64,000 nucleotides of DNA from contig NW_023998415.1 of assembly GCF_014805625.2 (NCBI RefSeq), positions 30,127,736 through 30,191,735 of the forward strand. Reading direction: 5' to 3'. The notes beneath the pieces are model-generated. The model ran no database searches. It was not told the DNA's origin and worked only from the letters and a program-made list of their open reading frames with translations. The DNA is from Glossina fuscipes (taxonomy: Eukaryota > Arthropoda > Insecta > Diptera > Glossinidae). This document shows positions 13,083 through 25,922 of the stretch, one piece after another (positions within the stretch are counted from its first letter, which is position 1; each line of letters begins with the position of its first letter). A program made the position numbers and the translations under genes.

Positions 13083-13889
13083 GTGTATTATTTTCACATT
13101 TCATTCTTTCTTTTTTTTCTCTCTCTCTTTTCTCCCTATTTTCCAACAAATACTTCATATTACGCCTATGCCGCCGCAGTCAGTTACTACTTACTTGGCT
13201 ATTTGCATAGCAAAACTAGGCTGTGCTTCTTTCACAGCCTATTTTATTTAGTGCATAAGAAATAATGTTGTTTTTGTACAGCGTTTTTTTTTTTTTTTTT
13301 TTGTAAGTAAGTGTCGTTTTATTAAATTCACTTGTAACCTTAGTTAACACCATTTTAGGTAAATGCCTCTTAAACTCTAAACTATCCCTTAAGAACTTTC
13401 AGGTTTCTCCGGACACTTAATGTCTTATTATATTTTCAAAACTAATAATTTACCCGATATTCAGCTTCCTGGCCAGTTACTGCACAATTACTAACACAAT
13501 TTAGTGCCTACTTTGCCGAATAATCGGGCAGACAGACAGAGAGATATGAATAGAGCATCTTTCGCTATCAATTTGCTTAGCTTGGAAACACTTTTATGAA
13601 ATCGAAAACACAAGGCGAGATGGGCGTAAAAAAGGAAAGCAGGAGAACGAGTATCGTATTTCCTGGGAGCGAGGAGCAGCTTTCATCAACTCAAGCGTTG
13701 TAGTTTCATCGCTCGCGGTAGATCTTGAAGAACTAAATAGTGTGCCGTTACTTAATTGTACGTTACACGGACGTATACGTAATTTTGTTAGTAGTGTTTT
13801 TAGGTGCCCGTGTTGAAGTTCCCGCTATAAAGTTTAACATTTTTGATCATATATTTTGTCACTTGGATACGATTTGTGATTGCGATGCT

Positions 13890-14330
13890 TGAAATTTGCG
13901 GTCCAACGAAGAAGTAGAATTAATTCACAAAAATGTTCGTGCGATGATTTTTTATGACTTTCGATTTAGATTATCAAGAAAAGGGGCCATCGATCAACTT
14001 GCTTCCCCTTTTGACGATGAAGGACAATACCTTCGCGTTATGAAACGCTAGTATAATTAGTTGAATCGTGGCCGTCGTTCGTTCATTAGGGCAAGTTATA
14101 AAGGTGATCCGAAGTTACATATAATGCCTGGAAACACCGATGCTGTGCAAGAACTGATAAAGCAAGGTGAACATGCGATATACGGTGAGAATGAGGCAAC
14201 CTTAAGTATTGGTTCCATCACCATATATACATTATTACACGATCATCTTTAGACCTCACGTAAAAAAATGCTAAAAAGTATAGTTCGAACGTATGGAAAG
14301 GTGCGCAGATCACAAAGGAGGATATTTTAA
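13890..14330 (+). mobile_element. mariner transposase remnant (N-terminal half, SETMAR-like subfamily)
   Basis: Plus-strand translation gives SNEEVELIHKNVRAMIFYDF, then LNRGRRSF and NTDAVQELIKQGEHAIYGENEA. This is the N-terminal paired helix-turn-helix of a mariner transposase from a subfamily different from the copy at 1.4-2.2 kb. In-frame stops separate the blocks, around 14048-14058. After the second helix-turn-helix (LLHDHL) a stop at about 14250 and further drift end recognisable similarity near KKMLK. The catalytic domain is missing. This is a dead internal or 3'-truncated copy. Confidence 0.75.
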
Positions 14331-14349
14331 AAAATACTAAAACAATTTT

Positions 14350-14373
14350 CACACACACACACACACACACACA
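14350..14373. repeat. (CA)12 microsatellite
   Basis: An uninterrupted CA run at the right edge of the mariner remnant. Confidence 0.9.
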
Positions 14374-14779
14374 TAGTTTTTTTTATTGCAAGAAAGCCTA
14401 CATACAAATTCGATTTAATGCCTTTCTTAGCCGGTAGTGGTTTGAATGGGAAAAGCTTACCTCGTGCTTCTTCAAACACGCGAAGAGCCCCACCTTTTGC
14501 GGAACTGCTTGCTTGGATTTTCTCTTCCATCTCAAAACTCGGATCGGTTCGCCGGGTATTTAAGAAAAAGTTGGGGAAAGTTCTCATGAGACATTGAATA
14601 TTAAAGCACTAAACGCTACTTTCGCTATACAACACTTCTAGGTAATCTTTATCTAATCTCGGTAATCTTGTACCTACCTGTGCTTCTACCTATGAATATG
14701 CCATATGCATATGCATGCAAAAAAAAAAAAAAAATTAATTGAAAATGCATTTTATTCAAAATTGCTGAGATATAATGTG

Positions 14780-14782
<3 letters not shown>

Positions 14783-14811
<29 letters not shown>
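14783..14811. repeat. Poly-A run, 29 bp
   Basis: An uninterrupted A run. A shorter run lies 50 bp to the left. Confidence 0.9.
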
Positions 14812-14813
<2 letters not shown>

Positions 14814-15435
14814 ATTAATAAAGCTGTTTAGGCGTCTGATACAAGTTTCTACAGTTTCTTATTCACTCAATCGCAAACATTTGTTTTTCTGTTAACAAAT
14901 ATGATGTAATTCAAAAAATTTGCAAAAAATTATATCGGGCAACGAGTACATTGTGGAACTAGGATGACGAAATAAAAAATAAAAATCGATTTGTTTCTTC
15001 ACTTTGCTGCCTTTCTGCCTACTTTCTGATCAAAGAAGAGCTAAAAAGGGGGTGGTAGGAGAGTACACCAAGTCTTCTTTCTTTGATGCCAAGTCAATAA
15101 GTAACAAGAAACTAACAATTTGTATAAAATCTTACATTAGAATCCAAATTAAAAATATTCAAAATTTTTAAAAATAAAATTTCCTCCCCTATTTTCTCTA
15201 CTCTCTGATAATTTGACTATTTTTCAGTGATTTTTTTTTTTTTTTTTTTATCCATCAGGTATGCATATGCTGTATAGTATACCGTTGGGAGAAGGCAACG
15301 TCAACGTCACGATAGGAGAATAATAATATCAATCAACAGCTATAGCAAGTATAATGAGTTTGTCAAAGTTTTTCAACTCCGATACACACACACACACATA
15401 CGATGATTGAGTCAAGTTAAAAATGGAAAACAAAA

Positions 15436-16345
15436 ACAAACGGTTAGCGTTGACAGTTTTTATCCTTTTTTTTTATTTATGCACATCACCAAAGGACAAT
15501 GACACAGTCAATATCTATTTTGATCAGAATCAAATTGTGAATCGATTTAAGCATGTTCGCGTGTCCGTCTGCGTAATGTCCGTTATAAACATTCTCCCGA
15601 CCGCAAAAAATGAAGTTATCGAGTTAAAATTTTGCACGAAGCAAAAAAAAAAAGAAGAAGCTCTTGCACGCTGGTTCGTATTGAAAATGGGCCAAATTGG
15701 TCGAAGGACACGCTCACAGCACTACTTAAACTGAGAATATCTCTCCGTCTTTCAGAGGGAAAAACAAACTGGTTTATTGCGTATTACCCTCAAAATTGTA
15801 GCCGATAAATGTATAGAAATTTGTGAACGTATAGTTTATGGTCAATGCTGCTGTAGTAGGTATATAAAAACGGAAAACATTTATCCCACCCAATATTATA
15901 GTGTATCGAAATTTAACTTTTTGTTTCCTTGGTCCTTTATAATGCGCAGACGCAAGCTTTAAAAATCTCATAGAGTATATAAATTCCTGGCCAGATGCAA
16001 ATTTGAAATTTGGAAGCTAAGCGTGTCCGTCTGCTCAACTGTGCAGAGTCTATGGCTTTAGTAAGTATTTTCTAGTTAGCGAAAATGAAGATATCCCTTG
16101 CATATTCGCAAAAGAATTTAAAAGTGACTTAAGTTTTCAAAAGTCTCGCCTATAACGCTCACGCGTTTGAACGACAAAGACTTTTTTTTTGCGAAAATAA
16201 GAAAGAAGCCGGCTTTTTTGCCCAACTGCCTATTATAGAGCGTGAAAATTTTGTTCTCTTACTTTTTCTTGTTTTCTTTAGGATAACGGTGATGGGTGTA
16301 AAAGGTTCGGTTACGACCGAATATAATTTTCTTACTTGTTCTTTT
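15436..16345 (+). repeat. Dispersed repeat family B, copy 1
   Basis: It shares an extended, collinear alignment with 30980-31640. Common blocks include ATCGATTTAAGCATGT, ATTCTCC-GCCG-AAAA, AATGGGCCAA-T-GGTCG, TTTATGG-CAATGCTGC and a Pro-poor decayed frame. A second, weaker unit follows at about 15970 (TATAAATTCCTGGCCAGATG, GTGTCCGTCTGC), so the copy is dimeric. The right end carries CCGAATATAATTTTCTTACTTGTT, whose relative (reverse complement) also occurs at 43350-43372. It is non-coding and looks like a non-autonomous dipteran interspersed repeat. The class is not determined. Confidence 0.7.
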
Positions 16346-17204
16346 TCAAAATATTCTCGCTGATGAATGATATACTTCTGATTACGTTACAACGAATGTT
16401 GTCGCTTGATTCGATCATGCACTTTCGTAGCGCCCATGATGTTAAGTCTCGAGGCAACACTTTAAGGCTCAAATGGCGAAACTCGAACACTAGTTTCTTG
16501 ATGTTTTTGCTGTGTGTGCTTGCATAGTTACGTTCGATGGGAACGCACCTGATCAAAAAGAACTTTTGGGATTTATTTACATGCTTTATGTTATATAAAT
16601 TAGATAGTCACACTTTTGCCTCACATGATGAAAGCGATGTCGTCTGTAAAAGTTGCAGTGAATTGTGACAAAGAAACTTTGTTTGAATCGCATAATGTTA
16701 AAAATAATTTTTGATTCAATGGATTGCAAAATCGCAGCAAAATGAAAGGTGTGATTAGCAAAAACAAAAGCTTAGCACACATATAAACAATATATTGGGC
16801 GATTGAGTAAACTCAACGGCTATGCGATAATATTTTATGGGGCGACAAACCTACAGAGGATACGCTGTGTGCACGATATCTTTTATACGCGCCTTTAAAG
16901 TGGCCATTTCCGGTTACCATATCCATGAATATGTAGTGGAAGAATCGCGATTTCGGCGAATTTGGAAATAGGGCGTTATTAGCCGACTATAGAAAAAGAA
17001 ATTGTTATCACTATTACACCTAATTCCCTTTTTACACGATGGATATGTTTGCAAAAAATTCGTGTAAAAAAAGTCGTGCAAAAAAATTCTTGTTAGAGTT
17101 CATTTAAGAATTTATTTCCTCTTTCTACATGTGCCAACAACACGAATCACACAAACACACAGACGGACAGACATGGCTAAATGAACTCAGAATTTTGCGC
17201 TGAT

Positions 17205-17205
17205 C

Positions 17206-17236
<31 letters not shown>

Positions 17237-17242
17237 TATATA
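17205..17242. repeat. (TA)n microsatellite
   Basis: A TA run with minor interruptions, directly after a GACGGACAGACATGG core. Confidence 0.85.
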
Positions 17243-17959
17243 TCTCTTTCTGAAATTTCCTTTTGGTTGTTACATACATACATTACGGGATAAATAAAAT
17301 GTTTAGACCAAAGCAGTTCGCGCAAAAAAAGAATATATTTTTTTAGATCAAATTTTTTGTAAGTAAAATTCGTGGAAAAGGAGTTTCTGGCTTATCATGA
17401 TTATGATAATTTATTTAGACCAAAGCAATGTATTCTAGGGCTAAGAGTAGGATGATCACTAACAACTAAGACTATCTGCTGTTCTTTTTTTTTTCAATTG
17501 ATATGAGTTTGCAGTACATATGGGATTTCTCATGTTCATCTCAATATTGATTTTCACGCGATTGATCATTGTTTGGATAAAAAAGTTCAATTTTCCACCA
17601 AAAAAAAAAAAACAATTGATCTCCAAATTAATTTATTAATGTAATTATTGCACTTACCCCCGCGCACACGCATCCGCAGAAAATGTTGCTTTGAAGATTT
17701 TCCGAAAAGTGCGAGTAAAAGAAGTTGGAAAATTCAATGTTTGGAGAAAACCGCGCATAAACTTTTCAAATGTTATGCTATAGATATAAATTTTGTAGTA
17801 ATGCTTGTCGCTTGGTGCAAAACTGCCTCCAAGACTTTATCGTAGAGCTTTCTTGCTACACGTTTTTACTGCGTCTATTGAAGATGCAATTGCGCGCAAT
17901 TGTGTTACTAGGCTTTACGTGTGGCGATACGATTGGGGAAAAGTAAAAAGAAATATAAA

Positions 17960-18060
17960 ATTTTATGATAGACTTCATAATTAATATCAAAATCTTCATC
18001 AAAATTCTCCTAATTTTATAACAGACGCAATCCTCGAATCCTCTCGAATCCCTTATGTTA
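17960..18060 (+). repeat. Family D coding-like repeat, fragment 1
   Basis: It aligns with 46464-46560: GACTTCATAATTAATATC then AAAATCTTCATCA, against GAATTCATAATTAACACC then AAAATCTTCATCA. Translated, both give a FIIN-KIFI block followed by a decayed Leu-rich tail. A third relative is at 63118-63260. The element type is unknown. Confidence 0.45.
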
Positions 18061-18234
18061 GCTTCATATCTACTCAATAGTCGTCCCGATACGACTACAC
18101 TACAGACGTCGTTATATATTAGTAGAGAAAAATTAATGTAAGTAATGCATGTACGCACTCCTTTGGAGAAGACCTTGAACTTTCGAGAAACATGTTTCTT
18201 TCAGTTAATGAGTTTACTCCACTCTAAAAAAAGC

Positions 18235-18260
18235 AAAAAAAAAAAAAAAAAAAAAAAAAA
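18235..18260. repeat. Poly-A run, 26 bp
   Basis: An uninterrupted A run. Confidence 0.9.
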
Positions 18261-20469
18261 CATTTATTAAGACAATAAAAACAAAATTAATTTGTTGAAA
18301 AATGTACCGGGTCTTGTCCTCGAACATGCGTAGCAGATAATTACCTCAAAGCAATTGTCAAAGTCCTATCAAAAGTCATTCCAATTGGCCAATGGGCGAA
18401 TCACTTAAATTGATATTGTAGATTAAAGTTGTAGTGGCCATGGGATGCTCCTCTCAATCTAACCAACTGTTCACGCGCTAAGCTGCGATAATAGAGATAT
18501 TGATTATTGATGTTTTAGTGTTATAGTAGTTGAAAGTTGAAAAAAGCTTTACATATGGATGGATCGATCGTGCATGCATAAATTAGTGCTAATTGACTGG
18601 TTGATAATAACATCATTTTGATCGCAGCAGTTTATCAAAATCTAATCAGTCGTATAAAAAGTCGTATTAAGTCTCTTAAATCAATATCAAAAATTGTATA
18701 ATAAAATCATTATCATCGTCACTATCACCTGACGACGACTCCCCCCCGCTCGACCAATTGTAAATGTGGTGATTATTGTCATTGCAAACAGATAAATGCA
18801 CGAAACGTAAGCGATAGCTGGAGTTGTTTTCAAAACTTGTTATTATAATTATGCCATCGAAATAGGATGACATACTTGTTGCTTATTCCGTTTGCGACAA
18901 ACCAATGCAATCCGGGCAGAGATCTACGAAAAATATATACCCTTTCATTTTTGCTGGTAAAATTCCTATTCTTCTCATTTTTCTCCTACACTAGTCGAAA
19001 AATTGAATTGAAAAAACTCTTGATAAAAACAACTACAACAAATTTTAATATGTTTGCGGCAATCCATCGACTGACTTATAAAATGAAATACAGACTGGGA
19101 TTCGCGTTAATTTAAGGCGATAGGTATCTGAAGTTTCGTTGCAATTCGAACGTAACTTTTTTCTTGTTTTTTGTTCTTGTTATTGCAATTACGATAAGAA
19201 ATTATATACTGGTGTTAAAAAAAACAAGTATTAAAGCATGTGGTTTTTTTTTTTTTAATATTTTTTTTATATGTTACTTTCTGTTACATACATATTTGAT
19301 GTTGCTGTAGATACTATGGGATATTTTTTTGTGCATTTTATTTTAATGGTTATCTCTAATTTTCATGCATAGTGGGCCACTTTTAAGGGAGGCAATAATT
19401 CTTACGGCTTATGTTAGACCAAATATGGTAAGAATATGCCTCAAAGATACATCCATGCTCGCTTGGTTTGGAATACTTAAAGCATCAACACCACAGTTGT
19501 TACCTCTTTCCCAATTATTGTCGAAGAATAAACATTAAAAGTTAACGAGATGCCGTTTCAAACGCAGGATGACAACGAACAGCTACAGTATCCTTAAAAA
19601 ACTAGCATATAAAGGCATAAGAGCGTGTAAAGTTCGTAGAATAAAATTCTTAAAGATTGATATGCTTTTTCCTAGAAGCTAATCTAAAAGGCTATCAATC
19701 CAAAGTTGATGCCAGACAACCTTGCGTTGTCCATAATTTTTTCTTCTCGAGTTTTTGTTACGTCTGCCTTCAGGGCGAATTTTCGATGTTTCATCATTCG
19801 TAGGTGAGAATGAAGGCTCTACCCTTTACCAAGTCGAAGAGCGAGAGTTCTGTATCAGATAGCAAATCAATGTCTCTTATAAGTTGCAGTGTTCTGTGTT
19901 CGCTAAAGTGTGTTCGCTAAAGTTTCACAAATGAAGGGGCAAATCTATTATACCGATCCTAATTCTTTAGCGATGAGTATTATAAATACCGTAAATGCAG
20001 AGCAGTTTTGTTTAACAAAACTTTTCCAACACTTGCCTGTAATAACAAAAAAAAGCAGAAAATAAAAAAAAACAAAAAACAGAAAAGAATTACAATCAGA
20101 GCAATAACAACAATAATAAATACAATTAAAGGTATTGCAAATGAATGTTTCTTCTTGAAAGCGAAACAAAGCCAAAGTTTATTCTACAATATTTCATTCA
20201 TTCAATGCTTGTAATGATGTATAAGACATATGCAGTACTGCAGCGTGGATGGAATTAAAAGCACAAGTGTCTTTATAGTGAATCGGGAGAAGAACAACAT
20301 TAATTGTGTTTGAGGATAGTTTTTAGATAGTTTTTAACCCAAAGTCAAATATCAAGAACGTTTGCTTTAATAAGTCGTTTCCTAAAGATCTTAGGGCGGT
20401 GTAGGAAATACAAGGTTGTCGCGTAGCTCACGTATAAAAGTATAAAGGGTTCAAAAAAAATTACGCCGC

Positions 20470-20995
20470 AGTCACACTTAGGAGAGTCTCGTGAAATTTA
20501 ATTGCTTGGCGGATGCCGACACAAAAGCAAGAGCGACCTTTTGAGGAGTATGACTGCAGTAGCTCATAATAGATCGTCTGTCCCTTGCATCGGCAGACAC
20601 GATACGCTACAGAATCTCCTGTTTTTGCATGGAAACTAACAAAACTACGTTACTGCGAAACGGTTCGAGATGGCGTTTTCAGTCAATTTTTATGATAGTC
20701 ACTTTCCCTCTTGTATGATAGATCTTTCCCCGTGCATGTAAACGTCTAGAAGCAGTTAACTCATCAACTGCTAAGCTGTTCAAAAGTTCTTTGCGGGCTT
20801 TGGGCTACGTTCTCGTCCATTAAGTCCTGCAATTCATGCATGTCTTTGCATTTTTTTAGTCCTGCAGGCCGTACCTTGTCATTGACATTAAATCGCGAAA
20901 AGCAATTCCAATAATTGGGATATGTTGGAGCGGTATCACCGTAAACTTCTAAAAGTGTTTAATGAGCTTCGGTAGCAGATTTCTTCAAAGCAAAC
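20470..20995 (-). mobile_element. mariner transposase remnant (third copy, minus strand)
   Basis: Reading the minus strand from 20995, and allowing frameshifts, gives LKKSATEAHQ, then EVYGDTAPTYPNYWNCFSRF, then AGLKKCKDMHELQDLMDEN, then RRLHARGKI-H. These are the ordered blocks of a mariner N-terminal domain and linker. Near 20600-20550 a piece reading GQTIYYELLQ follows, matching the mariner IYYELL block before the catalytic domain. Both catalytic motifs beyond that are gone. Each block is in a different frame, so the copy is old. It belongs to neither of the subfamilies at 1.4 or 13.9 kb. Confidence 0.7.
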
Positions 20996-21615
20996 AACCA
21001 AAGTGAAAATGAATGTCGAAAATGCAGTTTTGAGCCTTCCATGATTGGCGTCAATACCACAATATTAACTGGAAAATTGTTATTGTATGTTAGTATATGG
21101 TAGAGAAAGATGAAAATCATCGAATTCAACCATTGTGCACATTTCCATTTCGCATTATTATATCATTTTCACCAATAGGTGTCGCTATTATATACTTTTT
21201 TATATATATATGTCAGATATACATATAAGATTATGATCAAAATGTAAGACCAATATTCAAGCTAAATTTCACAAGTATATATAATATGTGGAATATCGAA
21301 AGTATCTAAATTAGTAGCACTGTGGCAGACATCCATGTCAAATCTCACATGATGAATGTGATCTTTGGTGTTTCAGCTGCTCTTGGTCTTCTACGACCTA
21401 AAAAGTATTTTTCCCAATTTTCACCATGTGTGAGATTGTTGAGCGAAGAAGGTGATAGGTGCATTAAATTAAATGAAATTAGATTTGGATCTACGTATAT
21501 GAGCCGGAATTAGCCGATTAGTCGAGCGAATATCATGGACAGGGTGAGCCTAGACCGGAAATATCAGGCGAAAGTCGCTCAAAAATCAAGGTGATGTTAA
21601 CAGTTTCCTTCAAAT

Positions 21616-21617
<2 letters not shown>

Positions 21618-21649
<32 letters not shown>

Positions 21650-21686
21650 GCGTGTGTGTGTTGTGTTGTGTTGTGTGTGTGTGTGC
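21618..21686. repeat. (GT)n microsatellite, interrupted
   Basis: GT units over about 69 bp with GTTGC and TTGTG interruptions in the second half, as expected for an older, partly frozen dinucleotide array. Confidence 0.9.
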
Positions 21687-23065
21687 ATTCCTTCCGCCTA
21701 GTCAAACTGTTAACAAGGAATACTAATTTAGTTTGAAGATTACTTCGAATTCGACGAAACAATTTCGAAAAAGAAAGTCTTTAAGTATGTCTTCCTTTTT
21801 AGATACCGTAGCATAGACTGTTTATGTGAATAGTTAGTAAAAATATCTGCACTCACCAATCTAAAATATTTCACTGATCTAATTACGGCTCTCTTGCGGT
21901 TAAAGGTGTAGTTTCTGATCGCTCGTAAGTCTGGCGCTTAAGAATAATTGACGGTATATACGAACTATATCTTGCTCAGCAATTTTTTTTACTTGACTTT
22001 TACATTTTGTTTACTTTTTGTCCTTTCTCTCTTGCTTGACTGTCGTCTGTACGTGCTCTGTTCCTCAGAAAGTCAGAAAATCATTATTAGTGCATGGCTC
22101 GACCAAAGTTAAACATATATATATATATATATATTGTATTGCATATCAATTTTACCTTTTACTGGTCTGGATATTTTGTTTTGTTTTCTTTTCTTTTAAC
22201 AAATACTTGGACATAACGCAACCGGAAAAGGAAGTTGTACGACTCATAACGCAACGATTCACTCTGAAGTTTTGCATTTCTATACATAACAGCTGTTTGT
22301 CTATTTAACAAAACGTATGAGTTTGCTGCTTAAGGCTTTAGTGCGCAAGTACTTCGTCTCCCCAATATCCATTGCTCTCTGCGAAGCAAACGTATAACGA
22401 GACAATATATCTAACCGTAGCAACTAATAAATAGACAATATTTTATGGCTCCCCGCATATTTGTATTAAGAGCAACACGAAAACGAGAAACGAAAAACAA
22501 AAACTTAAAAAAAAAAAAAAAAAAAAAACGTTCTTTTGCGGTTGGGTATTATTATGCATATACTGTTGTGTATAATGTCAGTCTTGAAAACGCATTTGAA
22601 GCGTAAAATTGCACGCGCGTTCTAATTTTATTTGTATTAATTACACCGACTTATTAAGTTCGCACAATGAATAAAAAATCAAATAACAAAAAATAAATAA
22701 ATAAAAAAAATGAAGATTTAAAAGAAAAACAAAAACAAAAACAAATTTAGAAATAACTCATGAAAGCTGAATATATGTTAAACTTCACGTGCTACATACA
22801 AATCTTATTAAATTGCAATCATTAAATCTTGCTAAGGTGAACTGTGCGGCAAGCTTTTTAAAATAGAAATTCGGGTAAAATATATATATATAATTAATGA
22901 AAAGGCGAAAAAGTGTCCAAAAAAAACAAAAATAAAAGAAAGAAGATTGTGCTAAAAATGGCACTCGCGGTTATTGGCCATTAAAAAAAAAAAAAAGAAA
23001 AGCGGAGAATGCATTACCGCTGCCCTAAATTAATTCAGTTCAATATAAACAAAATATGCATAAAT

Positions 23066-23156
23066 TACCCGTACCCGTAACTGTTACTCGTACTCGTACT
23101 CGTACTTGTACTCGTACTCATACTCATGCTCATGCTCATGCCCATGCCCATGCCCA
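23066..23156. repeat. Drifting hexamer minisatellite
   Basis: A ladder of about 15 hexamers whose unit changes stepwise along the array: TACCCG (2), a 7-bp variant, TACTCG (4, plus one TACTTG), TACTCA (2), TGCTCA (2), TGCCCA (3). Neighbouring blocks mostly differ by one transition. On the minus strand it reads as an open Met-Gly/Met-Ser/Thr-Ser repeat ending at a TAA, which I take as accidental. Confidence 0.9.
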
Positions 23157-25922
23157 TGTATACATATCGCAAAATATTTACTTATCTCTGAACTAATAAT
23201 AACGTTATAAACAATTTGGAAGCTTGTTCAGGTTTGTTTACTTTATCACGGCAAGTAAGTTATGTGTGTAAAAGTGTTTGTTTCATTTACTACTTTTTTC
23301 GTTTTGTTTTTTATTTATTTATTTTTTTTTTTTTTGCACTTGAAAGCAATTGATTTTTTTTTTTTTTTTTTTTCTATTTACTCAAGTCTATTGAAAGTAT
23401 TTTAATTTTTGATAAATTTAATCTCTAACCATAGTTTTAATCAAATATTACGTAACTGGAAAGGTAAATATTTGTCAAGAACTTCAATTTGATGACTTTT
23501 ATAATCACTCGATTTGCGTAACCATTGTCTATTTGATGATTTGAAGAGTATCTTTATGATACCGTCAACTTGTTCGAGACGTTTTTCTTTTTGACAATCG
23601 TTCGTTCAAGTTTGTCAGAATATTTTTTGCAATGCTTCAATTCGTCCGGTGACATACTCTTAAATTGATCCAAGAAAGGTTCATACCTTCTATAGATTAA
23701 TACGATTGGGAATTGGACTTAAATAATCTAGAAAATAACGTACAATAAATCAAGCGAGTATGTGAGTACTCGTTAAACCCCAGATAAACATGGAATTTAA
23801 TTTCACTTAAGACTGTAAAAAATGTACCGGGTTTTTGAGGCTTTCTTCTGGACATTGTAAAGGTTTTGACAATAAAAATGAAATTTTAATACACCATAAT
23901 ATTAGGTGGGCGTGATTGCTTTTTTCACTTTTTGTAAAAGTCATACAGAGCTATATATATATACAAATTTTCATAATTTTCTCTCCAACCAATTATTAGT
24001 TGTTTTTGAAACGAGTAGCGTGCTCAGTTTATATAGTACTTTAGCGATGCCTGTCGACTGATCCCCGTACAAGAACTGACAATGTGTCTGGTAAATTGGC
24101 ATCCTCTTGTATGTTCTTCTAAAAGTGCGTACTACGAGCATATAACGTACAGGGCAACGAATTCGCAGAATGACATATAGATATCGTGGCTGGCTATTGG
24201 CGAATCCATATAATTTTCGATAGTACTAGCTTTCGGACGAAACGTATGAAAATGTCGTGACATTCCGACGATTAGTTTACAGATTACAGTTATTTTAATG
24301 AATCCCTAATGGTTTTGGTCGCTTTGGATGGCTTTCGACAGTTGTTGTCAACTCGACTGACTGCTGATTTGAGTCTGGAGTGTTGTGGAGTCTGCAGTCA
24401 AGGTGGCAACTATGTTATGCAAGTTCGAAATTCCAAAACGTTTTTGTGGACTTTTTTAAGGCTTTCTGAAACGATTGCCGAATTTGGGCGGCCACACCTG
24501 TCGGCATAACGAGTGTCTATATGACTTTGATTAAAATTAACAAACCGTCGGTAAATCTGTTTTTTTTTTTTTTTCTTTGGTAGGCAAAAGTCGCCATAAA
24601 ATCTTTTAAACCAACACTGGCTGTCAGAAGCAGTGTTTAGTCAATAAGCGAAATTCAGATTTTTTGATTATTTCCAAAAATTCTTGAGGGAGTGCCACAA
24701 AAACTAATCAAAACTAATGGTCCGAACGTCATGAAATTTCGATAGGTTTTATTTGAAGCTCGGTGCTATCTAAAAATTATATGAATTTGTCAATCGTCAG
24801 TCGACATCTATGCGTCATCCTATGTTTAATTTTTAATACTTTCTAAGGAATAATGAGTTCCTATAAAAAAAATTTACTGTTATTGCTTGCTAGTTTTGAC
24901 TAAGCAAGTCTATTTATCCTTATCCTCGGCATATCGCGGTTCCCATTAATGCAGAGAGATTTCATTTTTGATATAGTGCAACGAAGACAGATGAAATAGT
25001 CGGTCCTGCCTGGGTATAATATAATACATGTGTTTTCGATACAACCCTTCTGGATGTAACTGCTTGGATGGACGATCCTTCGCTAAACGCAAGGCATTGT
25101 TGTTATTTTGATTTGTATCCCAAATGAAAATTATTCGAAAACTGTCCAACTTTTTTTTTCTTTTTTTTTTTTTTCTATGAAATAGTTTTTTTTGAAAGCA
25201 AACAAAATAAAATGACAGGAAGATGATTACAAGAAAATTGCGTAAAAAAGAAAAGGATTTCGAATTTTGTTGCGCAACTTTTCATATAAAATACAAAACA
25301 TCGAGCATTATGCACACAATACATTTTTAGTGTAATAATAATGGCACATGCTGCTCAAAATTCATGCTAAAATAAACTTTGCTGTTCATGTATATTTTAG
25401 TAGGTTCATTCGGATCAGTGGTTTTCGATGGTACGATTGCCATACCTGTGCTGAATCAATTGCTACAATTGTTCCCTTGACTATGTATTACATTTTGTGG
25501 TGTAGTGTGTAGTGGTGCGTATTTTTTTTTTTTTTTTTTCCTCAAAAAAAGTAATATTTCACCGTTTTCTTTTCATTATACGCACTCTTCACATATTTTT
25601 GGCAGATGACTGACTATCAACGAAATTCATAGGTACTATAAATCTGTATACATGTTCAACTGCTCTTGGCTTCGCTCAATAAAATTGTGTAATTAGTATT
25701 CTGGCTGTTCTGGCATGAATCGTAAGTGAGAGAATTTGAAATTGAAATAAGTAAGAATGTTATATTCTACGGAGGGGCCGTATTTCGCATACCCATTATA
25801 TAAAGTTTCGGTTCACTTAAGATTTTAATGTCCAAGAAAATCGGTCTTCTTGAAACGCCCCGAAGACTTTATGTATGAAATGTACGCCATCATTAAATTA
25901 CAAACTAATATAAACACTTTAT

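Larger units (their letters stand above)
4356..13889. other. Gene-free AT-rich stretch upstream of bora
   Basis: No gene is supportable here. The first few hundred bases must hold the bora promoter, but I see no clear core element. Simple repeats include (AAAT)n at 7903-7927, poly-A near 12006-12027, (TA)n at 12827-12850 and poly-T at 13059-13082. A perfect 8-bp-arm hairpin (GTTTGCGC, loop TTT) lies at 11003-11021. Short unassigned ORFs at 9752-9880 and 10139-10297 (both plus) have protein-like composition but match nothing I know. The segment GCAATAATTCTTAC near 9332 recurs near 19392, which suggests an old dispersed repeat. Confidence 0.5.
14331..15435. other. Intergenic stretch with microsatellites and an exon-like ORF
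   Basis: It contains (CA)12 at 14350-14373, poly-A at 14719-14734 and 14783-14811, and poly-T around 15232-15249. On the minus strand 14587-14461 reads 42 codons from an ATG to a consensus GTAAGC donor, and the frame stays open past it to about 14370. The product is not recognised, and no partner exon was found. Confidence 0.4.
16346..20469. other. Gene-free stretch
   Basis: No gene is supported. It contains (TA)n at 17205-17242, poly-A at 18235-18260, and a fragment of the coding-like repeat family D at about 17960-18060. The motif AAAATGTACCGGGT at about 18299 recurs near 23819. A CACAGACGGACAGACATGGCTAAATG core at 17157-17185 is probably a fragment of dispersed family A. Confidence 0.45.
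20996..25734. other. Gene-free stretch with microsatellites and the hexamer ladder
   Basis: No gene is supported. It includes the (GT)n tract at 21618-21686, (AT)n around 22112-22132, poly-A at 22509-22528, a hexamer ladder at 23066-23156, and poly-T runs near 23322, 23354, 24560 and 25519. ORFs at 21322 and 24309 have no recognisable similarity and no ATG-plus-splice context. Confidence 0.45.

Noticed and set aside
23066..23156. Met-Gly/Met-Ser/Thr-Ser repeat peptide on the minus strand
   Set aside because: It is an automatic result of a hexamer repeat, and a stop follows at once.
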